Assembly (NCBI RefSeq): GCF_002217945.1
Contig: NZ_BCMG01000013.1
Location: forward strand, 1 to 64,000
Origin: Secundilactobacillus silagei JCM 19001
Lineage (GTDB): Bacteria > Bacillota > Bacilli > Lactobacillales > Lactobacillaceae
Reading direction: 5' to 3'
Length of the DNA stretch: 64,000 nt
Shown in pieces: positions 1-8,300 of the stretch. A program made the position numbers and the translations under genes. Numbering within the stretch: position 1 is the stretch's first letter; every line of letters begins with the position of its first letter. Below the pieces are notes generated by a model. That model did no database searches, was not told the origin of the DNA, and saw only the letters and a program-made list of their open reading frames with translations.

Positions 1-138
1 ATTTAAGAATTTCCGTTTGCGCGTCCTTGTTATGTTAAGGACAAAAACAAAACACCCAATCATCAAATAATGATTGAGTGCATTATGGTCGTTACCAACA
101 ACAGTTGACAGAGAACCCCTTTTTATTAGAGTAAAAAC

Positions 139-168
139 TTGATTACTCACCATGTTTTAATCTATAAT
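139..168 (+). promoter_or_regulatory. Promoter of the glutamate-cysteine ligase gene
   Basis: A -35 box TTGATT (139-144) and a perfect -10 box TATAAT (163-168) are separated by 18 bases. The predicted transcription start near 175 leaves a short leader with a GGGGGA ribosome binding site at 194-199. This supports translation from ATG 206 rather than the upstream in-frame ATG at 176. Confidence 0.75.
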
Positions 169-205
169 CTATTCAATGTTAACCACAAACAATGGGGGAT
201 CTCGG

Positions 206-1744
206 ATGTTAGACAATCTTTTGAACGTCATTAAAACAGAAGGCGTCAGTGAACAACTTTATCATGGCTTGGTAGGGGTTGAAGTAGAAGAAAATCGAGT
301 TGATAAGAAGGGGCAGTTGAGTCGTGAACCGCACCCGCAAATGCTGGGGTCACGGTCATTTCACCCTTATCTACAGACGGATTATGCGGAAACACAGGCG
401 GAGTTAATTACGGATCCCAATCCCAATATTGGGGGCGTTTTGGACCAGTTAGATACGCTGCAAACGGTGCTGTACCGTTCTTTACAGGGAGAGGATCGCA
501 TTTGGCCGTTGAGCATGCCGCCACGGGTCACCGCTTCGGACGTCGATTATATCAAAGCTCACTTTAATCGGCCAGCCTATGCTGATTACCGTGACTACCT
601 GACTAAAAAATATGGCGTTTGCCCAAAAATCATGACCGGGGTGCATTTAAATTACAGTATTCCAGATCCCGTGATCAATCGGCTGTATGCCCACTATGAA
701 AACGAATTTAGTCGGGTCACCGATTTTCGAAACGCGCTGTACTTCAGAATGGCGCAAAATCTGGTACTAAATCGTTGGCTCATTACTTACCTGTTTGGGG
801 CGTCACCGGTTGCTGAAAAGGGCTTCTTTGATACCGTACCTGAGGGCCTTTCACATCCAGTGAGAAGTATCCGCAACAGCCATTTTGGTTATGCTAACCT
901 ACCAGACGATGGCGTTGATGCAACGATCTATCAGTCGCTGCCGCATTTTATTGATCGCTTAAGCGACCTAATCGCAACTAAGAAATTATACAGTCGAGCC
1001 GAATTCTATGGTCCCGTTCGGCTGCGGGGTGCTGACAGACTTAACGAGCTGTCAACAAAGGGTGTTCGCTACCTTGAATTTCGTTGTTTAGACCTGATGC
1101 CGTTTCGCTCAAATGGGATCAGCCGTCATGCGCTTTACTTGATGAAACTCTTGTTCATTTACGCGTTAGTCACACCAGTGGATGACGAGCAGATCGTTGC
1201 CAAGCTGGAACAAGCGGAGCAGGATAATGAACGAGTAGCGCTGGAAGATCCCATGCAAGCAACCTTTAAAGCAGCTGACGGACAACGCTTTTTTAAGCGG
1301 TTACATGAGCTGGCAGTTGAACTTAAAGCCCACAGTGAGTTGATCAACGCAATTGACGATTTTGCTGAGGTGATCACTCATCCGGAATTAACACCAGCGG
1401 CCAAGCTAGTGAGTCATTTGGATGATCAAAACAGTCTCATGACCTTTGGCGTTCAGCAGGCAACAGCCTGGAAAGCGCAGCGTGTTGGTACTGAAGATCT
1501 GTTGCCCAGAATGCCACGATTATCAGCTAACGCGCAGGAATTAATCTTTCGGGCCGTACAGTTAGGCATTAGATACTATGCCGTGCGTGACGAGCATGGT
1601 GCGATTATGCTGATGTTGACGTTTAATTCAATTACCCAAGTGATCGAAGCTGATCGGGTTTCTGATGAACCGGCAACGGAGTATCTCAAACGGATGTTCC
1701 CAGATCTGCCGTTACCGGATGTGAATAGTGATCGGGCAATTTAA
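206..1744 (+). CDS. gshA: Glutamate--cysteine ligase
   Basis: The protein (512 aa) is a gamma-glutamylcysteine synthetase of the GshA/GshAB N-terminal type. It joins glutamate to cysteine using ATP, the first step of glutathione synthesis, in the cytoplasm. Recognisable features are the N-terminal GVEVEENRVD segment with the acidic metal/ATP site, the LGSRSFHPYLQTDY segment, an ETQAELIT motif and the later YLEFRCLDL motif. It ends at about 510 residues and has no C-terminal ATP-grasp domain, so it is the monofunctional enzyme and not the fused GshAB. The start at 206 is chosen for the GGGGGA site six bases upstream. The gene is monocistronic, flanked by its own promoter and a terminator shared with the convergent acetyltransferase. 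With no glutathione synthetase in the window, the cell may make gamma-glutamylcysteine, or glutathione if gshB lies elsewhere. Confidence 0.88.
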   Translation: MLDNLLNVIKTEGVSEQLYHGLVGVEVEENRVDKKGQLSREPHPQMLGSRSFHPYLQTDYAETQAELITDPNPNIGGVLDQLDTLQTVLYRSLQGEDRIWPLSMPPRVTASDVDYIKAHFNRPAYADYRDYLTKKYGVCPKIMTGVHLNYSIPDPVINRLYAHYENEFSRVTDFRNALYFRMAQNLVLNRWLITYLFGASPVAEKGFFDTVPEGLSHPVRSIRNSHFGYANLPDDGVDATIYQSLPHFIDRLSDLIATKKLYSRAEFYGPVRLRGADRLNELSTKGVRYLEFRCLDLMPFRSNGISRHALYLMKLLFIYALVTPVDDEQIVAKLEQAEQDNERVALEDPMQATFKAADGQRFFKRLHELAVELKAHSELINAIDDFAEVITHPELTPAAKLVSHLDDQNSLMTFGVQQATAWKAQRVGTEDLLPRMPRLSANAQELIFRAVQLGIRYYAVRDEHGAIMLMLTFNSITQVIEADRVSDEPATEYLKRMFPDLPLPDVNSDRAI

Positions 1745-1774
1745 AAAGTGATTATAATCAAGTATTTTACAAAG

Positions 1775-1815
1775 AAAGGGTGAAGCGACCTTGATAATGG
1801 GCCGCTTCACCCTTT
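1775..1815. terminator. Bidirectional terminator between gshA and maa
   Basis: A 13-bp inverted repeat (AAAGGGTGAAGCG at 1775-1787 against CGCTTCACCCTTT at 1803-1815) is followed by T-rich sequence on both strands, so it can end both converging genes. Confidence 0.85.
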
Positions 1816-1827
1816 TTAGTTACTAAT

Positions 1828-2421
1828 TTACTCTTCAATTTTACGCAGAACGTGGCAGGGATTACCCACTGCAACCACGTGGTCGGGGATGTCCTTAGTG
1901 ACCACGCTGCCAGCGCCAATGACGGTGCCTTCACCGATGGTCACACCGGGCAGGATAATCACGCCACCGCCGATCCAGCAGCCGTGTTTGATATGAACTG
2001 GTAACGAACGGGTTCTCACAAAGTGCTGTTCGGGATGAGCAGCCCACTGGTCGTTTAACCGATCTGAGAGGGGCACTGGATGCGTCCCGGTATAGATTTG
2101 AACGTTGGGGGCCACCATAGTTTCCCCATCAATGCGAATTTCGGCAGAATCCATCAGTGAGCAATTCATGTTGATGGAAATCTTATCGCCCAAATGAATG
2201 TTCCGAGCGAAATCACAGAGAAACGGGGTACCCACGGTCACGTTTTTGCCGATGCTACCCAGCGACTGTTCCAAAAGCGTCCGCCGCTTATCAGCCTGAT
2301 CGTAAGGCGTTTGGTTGTAAACCATTAAGAAGTGGTTGGCTTCGTCCTTATACCGTTTAAAAATTGGGTCATGAGCATCATATAATTCACCATTTTGCTG
2401 TTTTTCAAGTTCAGTTGTCAT
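1828..2421 (-). CDS. maa: Maltose/galactoside-type O-acetyltransferase
   Basis: A 197-aa left-handed beta-helix acetyltransferase of the LacA/Maa family, which transfers acetyl from acetyl-CoA to sugar hydroxyls. The N-terminal Mac domain is followed by hexapeptide repeats (VTVGTPFLCDF, HLGDKISIN and so on). The active-site region is YTGTHP, where His is the likely catalytic base. A typical C-terminal GGGVIILPGVTIGEGTVIGAGSVV run is split across the coils. The natural sugar acceptor cannot be read from sequence. The ATG at 2421 is preferred over one eight codons upstream because that region has no Shine-Dalgarno sequence, although the site at 2421 is itself weak. A partial cre-like sequence near 2465 is not convincing. 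Confidence 0.8.
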   Translation of the reverse strand: MTTELEKQQNGELYDAHDPIFKRYKDEANHFLMVYNQTPYDQADKRRTLLEQSLGSIGKNVTVGTPFLCDFARNIHLGDKISINMNCSLMDSAEIRIDGETMVAPNVQIYTGTHPVPLSDRLNDQWAAHPEQHFVRTRSLPVHIKHGCWIGGGVIILPGVTIGEGTVIGAGSVVTKDIPDHVVAVGNPCHVLRKIEE

Positions 2422-2525
2422 CTTATCATCACATCTACCAATCATTGTTTAATATTGATTAACCGCTTCCATTTTAGCACTGGTCATTACGACCAACAAC
2501 TTGAGACAAATGCAGCAAACAAAAA

Positions 2526-2544
2526 AGTCCTCTCAAGGGGGACT
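2526..2544 (-). terminator. Terminator of the amino-acid permease gene
   Basis: Read on the minus strand, AGTCC and GGACT arms flank a short loop and are followed by TTTTTTG, directly after the permease stop codon. The stem is short, so strength is uncertain. Confidence 0.55.
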
Positions 2545-2558
2545 CTTCAGGTAAATCG

Positions 2559-3881
2559 TTATTTAGCTCGTTTGCGTTGATGATAGTAATAAACTGGGAC
2601 GCCGATACCCGTTAGAACCAGTCCAGTAACGGCTAGACCAGTCTGGGTCAAGATGGTGATGATCAAGATAAACAGGCCACCGAGAATCGCAATGATTGGA
2701 ATCACGGGATAGCCTGGCACCCGGTATGGCCGAAGTAATTTTGGTTCTCGTTTGCGTAGAATAAACAATGCGATGAACAGCAAAACGTTGAAGATCCACA
2801 TCACAAAGACCAGCATATCAGTTAAGGTATCGAAGGATCCCATGAACATCATGATCACAGCAATGCCAAACTCAGCTAAGCCAGCATAGTAAGGCACGTA
2901 AGTCTTACGGGAGATCTTGCGTAATTGCTTGCTGAACGGCAATGAATTTTCACTGGCCATCGCAAAGGGTACCCGCATTCCAGTCAGCGTATAGCCGTTG
3001 ATGGCGCCGTACACGGAGATTAAGATGCCAACGGTAACCAGCTTACCGCCAATGGGACCAAAAATCATTTCAGCAGTTTCAGATGCGGTATTAAGGTTAC
3101 CGGCAATGTGGTCAACTGGCAGACTCTTAAGAAACACAAAGTTGATAATGGCATAGATCACGGTGATAAAGACTAACCCTAGCACAATGGCGCGCGGGAG
3201 GTCTTTTTCAGGGTGTTTCATTTCGCCGGCAATATTACCGATACTGATCCAGCCATCATAAGCAAACATCGTGGCTAACAACCCGCTGCTAAACGCGGTC
3301 CAGAAATTTAAATGGGGACCAGCAGTCACTGGTAACAATGAGACTGAAACCTGAGCTTTTGAGAACAGGCCAAATACCACGATAATAAAGATCGGAATCA
3401 GTTTAAAGATGAGCGTAATTGATTGTAAGGCACCGCCGACTCGCGCACCCAAGAAGTTGATCAGGGTGATACTTAAGCCACAGGCGATGGCAATCGGAAT
3501 GTGCCAAATTAATGGCAGGTGAAACAGGTTTAAGACCTGGGTAGAAAAGATGATGGACAACGCGGCAATGTTAGCCGGGTAATAAACCAGGATCAAGGCC
3601 CAGCCCATTAAGAAGCCCGGCAATTTACCATAGGTGTATTCAATGTATTTAATTGCGCCACCGGTTTGCGGAATCGCTGCAGCAAGTTCTGCTACGGTTA
3701 AGCCAGCACAAATGGTGAGCAGGCCACCTAAAATCCAGGCAGCTAAGGTCATGCTGGCCGAGCCAGTCACTTCAACGACACTGGCAACTTTGAAGAAGAC
3801 ACCTGCGCCAATAACGGTTCCCATCACGGTTGACAGGGCGGTAAACAAACCGATTTCACGTTTTAATTTTGGTTCACTCAA
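2559..3881 (-). CDS. APC-family amino acid permease (SteT-like)
   Basis: An integral membrane amino-acid transporter of about 440 residues with around 12 hydrophobic segments. The first helix carries the GAG motif (VIGAGVFF, residues about 24-30), which in APC/LAT transporters binds the substrate's amino and carboxyl groups. The sequence most resembles SteT-type serine/threonine exchangers and LAT-like permeases, but the substrate is not proven. The open frame begins at a TTG at 3917, yet that codon overlaps the -10 box (3917-3922). I therefore place the start at the in-frame TTG 3881, behind a GGAAGGACGGAAG purine-rich site. The -35 box of this gene lies inside the terminator of the upstream gntP gene. 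Confidence 0.82.
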   Translation of the reverse strand: MSEPKLKREIGLFTALSTVMGTVIGAGVFFKVASVVEVTGSASMTLAAWILGGLLTICAGLTVAELAAAIPQTGGAIKYIEYTYGKLPGFLMGWALILVYYPANIAALSIIFSTQVLNLFHLPLIWHIPIAIACGLSITLINFLGARVGGALQSITLIFKLIPIFIIVVFGLFSKAQVSVSLLPVTAGPHLNFWTAFSSGLLATMFAYDGWISIGNIAGEMKHPEKDLPRAIVLGLVFITVIYAIINFVFLKSLPVDHIAGNLNTASETAEMIFGPIGGKLVTVGILISVYGAINGYTLTGMRVPFAMASENSLPFSKQLRKISRKTYVPYYAGLAEFGIAVIMMFMGSFDTLTDMLVFVMWIFNVLLFIALFILRKREPKLLRPYRVPGYPVIPIIAILGGLFILIITILTQTGLAVTGLVLTGIGVPVYYYHQRKRAK

Positions 3882-3916
3882 GATAACTTCCGTCCTTCCG
3901 AATTCAGTAGCAATCA

Positions 3917-3945
3917 ATTATAGCAAAGAAAAACCCCGGTGACAA
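3917..3945 (-). promoter_or_regulatory. Promoter of the APC permease, overlapping the gntP terminator
   Basis: On the minus strand a TTGTCA -35 box (3945-3940) and a perfect TATAAT -10 box (3922-3917) are spaced by 17 bases. The -35 hexamer forms part of the loop and right arm of the gntP terminator hairpin, and the terminator U-tract lies in the promoter spacer. Confidence 0.8.
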
Positions 3946-3955
3946 CGCACCGGGG
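3934..3955 (-). terminator. Terminator of the gntK-gntP operon
   Basis: On the minus strand CCCCGGTG and CACCGGGG arms (8 bp, GC-rich) enclose a six-base loop and are followed by TTTTTCTTT. It lies about 40 bases after the gntP stop. Confidence 0.85.
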
Positions 3956-3991
3956 AAGGGTTTTACATTAGAAGTTTATGATAATTATTAA

Positions 3992-5350
3992 TTAATGGAA
4001 CAAGGCGTTCAGAATCATAACCATGCAGATCCCGACGACTGAAATGACGGTTTCAAGCACGGTCCAAATTGAGAGTGTTTGTTTCACGGTCAAATCAAAG
4101 TATTCTCTAAACATCCAGAACCCAGCATCGTTAACGTGTGAAGCGGCTAATGAACCAGCACCAATGGCAAGTACCATCAGGGCAGGATCAACACCGGCAG
4201 CGGCCATTAATGGGGCAACGATACCAGCGGCAGTTAAAGCGGCCACGGTAGCAGAACCTAATGCGATCCGCAGAACAACGGCAACTAACCAGCCGAGAAT
4301 CAGTGGACTGATGCTTGAGTTGGCGAACATCTTAGCGACTTCTTTACCAACACCACCATCGATCAGCACTTGCTTGAAGGCACCGCCACCACCAATAACT
4401 AACAGCAGCATGGCAATGGACTTAACGGCGTTTTCAACGGTTTCCATGATATCTTTAGTTGCACGGCCACGGGCCCAGCCCATTGACCACATTGCAAAGA
4501 GCAACGAAATCAGCATGGCAATCGCAGGATCACCAATGAAGGCAACAATTTGGTCAAGCATCGTTGGGTTCTTAGTTGGCGTTGTACCACCATCAACGGT
4601 CATTTTATAAATGGTCGTAATGGCCATTAAGATAACTGGGAATAGTGAGGTTAAAGTAGAAAGACCGAAGCTAGGTTCGTCTTCAGGGGCCATTTCCTTA
4701 ACTTCACCAAGAGAGCTTAAGTTACCCTTTTGCTTGAAAGCAGATGGGGCAAACTTTTCGGCTAACTTAGTGAATAAGGGACCAGCAATGTAGGCGGCTG
4801 GAACGGCGACGACAATACCAAAGAGCAAGACTTTACCATCACTAGCGCCCAAGGCTGCCGCAATGGCAGTTGGTGCTGGGTGAGGTGGTAAGAATCCGTG
4901 GGTAACTGATAAGGCAGCTGCCATTGGAATCCCAAGGTAAAGAATTGGCACTTCAGCTTCAACGGCAATGGCAAAGACGATAGGAACTAACAGAACCATC
5001 CCAACTTCGAAGAATAGCGCGATACCAATAATGAATGAGGCAAGCATAATGGCTAATTGAAGTCGTTTGCGACCGAATTTATCAATTAAAGTTGTGGCAA
5101 TTTTGTGAGCACCACCGGAATCGGCAACTAACCGACCCAGCATGGCACCAAAACCAAAGACCAGTGACAATTCACCTAATTGACTACCAATACCAGTTTC
5201 GATACTGGTAGCAATTTTGGTGAGCGGCATGCCAAGTAAAATGGCAGTTAAAACAGAAGTTAAAATCAGAGATACGAAAGTGTTCATCTTGAATTGGATG
5301 ATCAAGACTAACAGGAATAGGATCCCGATAACTAACGCTAGTATTTCCAT
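3992..5350 (-). CDS. gntP: Gluconate permease, GntP family
   Basis: A 452-aa, very hydrophobic transporter of the GntP (gluconate:H+ symporter) family with 12 or more membrane segments. Family-typical stretches include FGAMLGRLVADSGGA near residue 70, the HGFLPPHPAPTAIA loop near residue 150, and the C-terminal SHVNDAGFWMFREYF segment. It imports D-gluconate or a related sugar acid. It lies 110 bases downstream of gluconate kinase on the same strand with no intervening terminator, so import and phosphorylation are probably co-transcribed. The ATG at 5350 has an AAAGGG site about 13 bases upstream, slightly far. Regulation is expected through the upstream operator and cre region. Confidence 0.92.
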   Translation of the reverse strand: MEILALVIGILFLLVLIIQFKMNTFVSLILTSVLTAILLGMPLTKIATSIETGIGSQLGELSLVFGFGAMLGRLVADSGGAHKIATTLIDKFGRKRLQLAIMLASFIIGIALFFEVGMVLLVPIVFAIAVEAEVPILYLGIPMAAALSVTHGFLPPHPAPTAIAAALGASDGKVLLFGIVVAVPAAYIAGPLFTKLAEKFAPSAFKQKGNLSSLGEVKEMAPEDEPSFGLSTLTSLFPVILMAITTIYKMTVDGGTTPTKNPTMLDQIVAFIGDPAIAMLISLLFAMWSMGWARGRATKDIMETVENAVKSIAMLLLVIGGGGAFKQVLIDGGVGKEVAKMFANSSISPLILGWLVAVVLRIALGSATVAALTAAGIVAPLMAAAGVDPALMVLAIGAGSLAASHVNDAGFWMFREYFDLTVKQTLSIWTVLETVISVVGICMVMILNALFH

Positions 5351-5460
5351 AGTTAGAAAACCCTTTCAAAAGATGGCAACGGAAAAGCCACCAAGTGGCC
5401 TTTCACAGTGACGGACAATAATAACCCTTTTTAGTTTTAAAAGATGATACCCATAATGAA

Positions 5461-7023
5461 TTAAAGATCTTTGTCGGCTGCTTTCTTTTTAGCATCCTGA
5501 CTACGTTGAAAGTCGGCAATCGCTTTATATTCGGTTTGTAACTGACGGCTTAAACGAATGTAGATCGGTACTAATGCACGGTAGGCTTCGTAGGTTTCAG
5601 GATTTGGATGGTGGACGTTAGTGACACCAACGAACTTCTTAACTTCGCTCAGGTCATCAATCAGGCCCAGACTGTACATTCCGAGAACAGCGGCACCCAA
5701 AGCAGTTCCTTCAACACTTTCTGGAATGGTGACATCCTGTTCAAAAATGTCAGCTAACATTTGACGCCAAAGTGCTGAACGGGCAAAACCACCAGTCGCT
5801 TGGATGCTGACAGGCTTGCCAACAACTTCTTCCAAGGCAATCAATACGGTGTAGAGGTTGTAGACGATGCCTTCCAGCGCCGCCCGAACCATGTGAGCAC
5901 GGGTATGCTTACGAGTTAAACCAAAGAAGGAACCACGGGCATTAGCATCCCAGATTGGGGCCCGTTCGCCACCTAAGAATGGGTGGAAGATCAGACCATC
6001 TGATCCAGCAGGAATCTTAGAAGCAATTTCAGTTAAGAGATCATAACTGTCGATCTTCATTTGTTCCGCCGTAATCTTTTCTGGGGCGAATAATTGATCA
6101 CGAACCCAGCGGAAGACGATTCCACCGTTGTTAACTGGTCCGCCGACGACCCATTTACCAGGAGCTAGGTAGTAACAAAATACCCGGCCTTTAGGATCAA
6201 TCTTCGGCTTATCAGTAACGACACGAACGGCACCAGAAGTCCCGATAGTAACGGCTACAACGCCAGGATCAATGGCGTTAACACCCAGGTTGGCTAGGGG
6301 ACCGTCTGAAGCACCCATCACAAATGGTGTGTCAGGGTCAATCCCAATCACGCGGGCATAATCTTCATTCATACCAGAAACAGTATCAGTGGTATCCACT
6401 AATTCTGGTAACTTGTCGCGGGTCACACCGGCTAACTCAAGGGCTTGATCATCCCAGTCCATCTTGAAGATGTTAAACATCCCGGTGGCATTAGCAATGG
6501 AATAATCTTCCTTCAAGACACCAAATAGTTTATAGATCACGTATTCCTTGATACCAACAAACCAACGCGCCTTGTCAAAGAGATCTTTGTGTTCATTACG
6601 CAGCCAAATTAATTTGGTAAACGGCGTCATTGGGTGAATTGGGGTACCGGTTTTCTCGTAAATTTGTTTACCGACACCGTTTTCACGTAATTGGTCAGCG
6701 TACTTAACGGCCCGGTTATCAGCCCAGGTAATGGCCCGGGTCATTGGCTTATGGTTCTCATCCAGTAGAATCAAACTGTGCATGGCTGCTGAGAATGAGA
6801 CACCCTTCAGCTCGCCCTTGCTTAAGTTTGCCTTGCGTAAAACAGTGGTTAAGCCATCAACGATTGCGGAGAAAATCTCATCAGGATCTTCCTCAGCCAT
6901 ATCAGGAACATCCTGGTAAAGGGGATACAAATTGTTGGAATAACCCTGTACTTTACCAACGTTGTCGAACAGAACCGTTTTGACACTGGTCGTTCCGATA
7001 TCGACACCAATCATATAGTCCAT
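5461..7023 (-). CDS. gntK: Gluconokinase, FGGY family
   Basis: A 520-aa sugar kinase of the FGGY family (hexokinase/actin fold) that phosphorylates gluconate to 6-phosphogluconate. The N-terminal phosphate loop is GVDIGTTSVKTVLFD (residues 6-20). WADNRA and TPFTKLIWL motifs follow, with the second-domain GTSGAVR segment near residue 270 and the FGGY signature region ending in ATGGFARSALWRQ near 430. Its pairing with gntP and a divergent RpiR regulator supports gluconate rather than xylulose or glycerol as substrate. AAAGGGAG precedes ATG 7023. The product feeds the 6-phosphogluconate/phosphoketolase route used by heterofermenters. The gene for 6-phosphogluconate dehydrogenase is not in the window. 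Confidence 0.93.
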   Translation of the reverse strand: MDYMIGVDIGTTSVKTVLFDNVGKVQGYSNNLYPLYQDVPDMAEEDPDEIFSAIVDGLTTVLRKANLSKGELKGVSFSAAMHSLILLDENHKPMTRAITWADNRAVKYADQLRENGVGKQIYEKTGTPIHPMTPFTKLIWLRNEHKDLFDKARWFVGIKEYVIYKLFGVLKEDYSIANATGMFNIFKMDWDDQALELAGVTRDKLPELVDTTDTVSGMNEDYARVIGIDPDTPFVMGASDGPLANLGVNAIDPGVVAVTIGTSGAVRVVTDKPKIDPKGRVFCYYLAPGKWVVGGPVNNGGIVFRWVRDQLFAPEKITAEQMKIDSYDLLTEIASKIPAGSDGLIFHPFLGGERAPIWDANARGSFFGLTRKHTRAHMVRAALEGIVYNLYTVLIALEEVVGKPVSIQATGGFARSALWRQMLADIFEQDVTIPESVEGTALGAAVLGMYSLGLIDDLSEVKKFVGVTNVHHPNPETYEAYRALVPIYIRLSRQLQTEYKAIADFQRSQDAKKKAADKDL

Positions 7024-7078
7024 TTTTCTATGACTCCCTTTCTTTAAATCGAACCCGTATTGTGAGTGTAAAGGAAAT

Positions 7079-7092
7079 TTAAAACGGTTTCA
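7079..7092 (-). promoter_or_regulatory. cre site (CcpA) downstream of the gntK start of transcription
   Basis: TTAAAACGGTTTCA matches the catabolite-responsive element consensus TGWAANCGNTNWCA at 13 of 14 positions. It lies about 40-50 bases into the predicted gntK transcript, where bound CcpA would act as a roadblock. Confidence 0.7.
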
Positions 7093-7106
7093 AGAATTCA
7101 CATTTC

Positions 7107-7125
7107 ATAAAGAAACTTTCTTTAT
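7107..7125. promoter_or_regulatory. Perfect 19-bp palindrome, probable RpiR operator
   Basis: ATAAAGAAA-C-TTTCTTTAT is a perfect 9+1+9 palindrome. It contains the GAAA/TTTC half-sites common for RpiR-family regulators and lies at about +4 to +22 of the gntK transcript, where binding should block transcription. Confidence 0.7.
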
Positions 7126-7135
7126 TGACCTGTCC

Positions 7136-7164
7136 ATTATATGAAAAAAGGTTTCACAATTCAA
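7136..7164 (-). promoter_or_regulatory. Promoter of gntK-gntP
   Basis: On the minus strand the -35 box TTGAAT (7164-7159) and the perfect -10 box TATAAT (7141-7136) have a 17-base spacer. The predicted start is near 7129, giving a leader of about 105 bases that contains one operator and the cre site. Confidence 0.8.
7142..7156. promoter_or_regulatory. Second RpiR-type dyad inside the gntK promoter spacer
   Basis: TGAAA-N5-TTTCA sits exactly between the -10 and -35 boxes. Its half-sites match those of the 19-bp palindrome downstream, which suggests two operators for one regulator. Confidence 0.5.
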
Positions 7165-7300
7165 GGGGATATAAGAAAATTATTTACAAATTGGCAAACA
7201 ATGACTAGAATACTCGGTATAGAACTTATGATATGCCCCATACCCGTTATAAATGCGACATGTTAAAATGAATAAGCGTGTTATTAAATCTAAGTTTAGA

Positions 7301-7309
7301 TGTTATATT
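7301..7309 (+). promoter_or_regulatory. Possible extended -10 of the RpiR regulator gene
   Basis: TGTTATATT has the TGn extension of an extended -10 element. A poor TTATTA -35 box lies 17 bases upstream. The gene starts about 70 bases downstream. Confidence 0.4.
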
Positions 7310-7376
7310 GTATAAACAACGTTACAGTAGGGAAAACATGTAAAGTCAGCGATTCTCAGCGTAGGAGGCAGTGAAT

Positions 7377-8225
7377 TTGACACAATCAGCAATCAGCAGC
7401 ATCAGGTCTTACTATCCCAATTTAAGCAAATTACATCAAAAAATTGCGGATTATATTTTTGCTCAGCCTCAAATGGTGAGTGAACTCACCATTAACGAGC
7501 TGGCTGAGAGAGTTGGTGTTTCCACCGCCTCAATCTCACGGTTTGCTAAGGCTGTCGGTTATTCTAATTTTCGTGAATTCAGTCTGGATCTGGCAAATGT
7601 CAGTTCGGACGTTAATCGCAGCAGCATGTTCAAAAAGGTGAAACCTGATGATACGCCCAAAGAGATGGCTCAAAAGACTTTTCAAGCGATGATCGATGCG
7701 TTGATCTCAACGCAGTCACTGCTGCATAATGATGAGCTGGAAGAAATTTCAAACTATATATTAAAGTGCAATCAACTGGCCTTCTTCGGACTGGGGGGCT
7801 CATCTGTCGCAGCGCTAGATGGCTACCATAAATTTTTAAGAACGTCGATCAACAGTGAATACTACCCCGATTTTGATGTGCAGTTAATGCAGGCGGCTAA
7901 AATGGATGAAAACGACTGTGCGATCATGATCTCTCATTCTGGCGAAAACCAGCAAACTTTGACCGTTTTAAAACAGCTGCATAACAACCACGTACCGGTG
8001 ATTGCCATTACCAGCTACGGGCGGTCTTCGCTGGCACAGCGGGCTGATATGGTGCTGCTGTCGCTGGCGGATCAAATGTCAACAACTTCTGACAGTATGT
8101 ATACCTTAATTGCCCAACTAGCCATAATCGACAGTTTATTTACCATTGTGGCTGTTAAACTGTCAAATAAGACTGAAGCGGTCATGGACCGGGTCAAGGA
8201 AGCCATCGACCGTACCAGAACTTAA
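7377..8225 (+). CDS. gntR: RpiR-family regulator of gluconate genes (GntR role)
   Basis: A 282-aa MurR/RpiR-family transcription factor. The N-terminal helix-turn-helix (residues about 30-60, with LAERVGVSTASISRFAK) binds DNA. The C-terminal SIS sugar-isomerase-like domain (about 120-260, with GLGGSSVAA and ISHSGENQQTL) should sense a phosphosugar, here plausibly 6-phosphogluconate. It is divergent from gntK-gntP across a 353-base region holding two dyads and a cre site, so it most likely controls that operon. I choose TTG 7377 because AGGAGG (7363-7368) lies eight bases upstream; the GTG at 7371 is only two bases from it. The family assignment is firm. The target and effector are inferred from position. 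Confidence 0.85.
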   Translation: MTQSAISSIRSYYPNLSKLHQKIADYIFAQPQMVSELTINELAERVGVSTASISRFAKAVGYSNFREFSLDLANVSSDVNRSSMFKKVKPDDTPKEMAQKTFQAMIDALISTQSLLHNDELEEISNYILKCNQLAFFGLGGSSVAALDGYHKFLRTSINSEYYPDFDVQLMQAAKMDENDCAIMISHSGENQQTLTVLKQLHNNHVPVIAITSYGRSSLAQRADMVLLSLADQMSTTSDSMYTLIAQLAIIDSLFTIVAVKLSNKTEAVMDRVKEAIDRTRT

Positions 8226-8261
8226 GAATCGGTAGCGGCTTTCGGTGGTTAACAAAAAGCG

Positions 8262-8270
8262 TGGTAAAAT
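8262..8270 (+). promoter_or_regulatory. Possible extended -10 of the GH25-like gene
   Basis: TGGTAAAAT is an extended -10 element 31 bases before the GTG start. No good -35 box is visible. Confidence 0.45.
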
Positions 8271-8300
8271 AGTCTGAAAAGGGACAAGGGATGAGCAGGT

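Noticed and set aside
48-80. Hairpin before gshA resembling a terminator on the minus strand
   Set aside because: CAATCAT/ATGATTG pairs and the T-tract is on the minus strand, but no minus-strand gene lies just to its right, so no transcript to terminate is known.
2461-2480. Possible cre upstream of the acetyltransferase gene
   Set aside because: Only about 11 of 14 positions match and the right half-site is lost.
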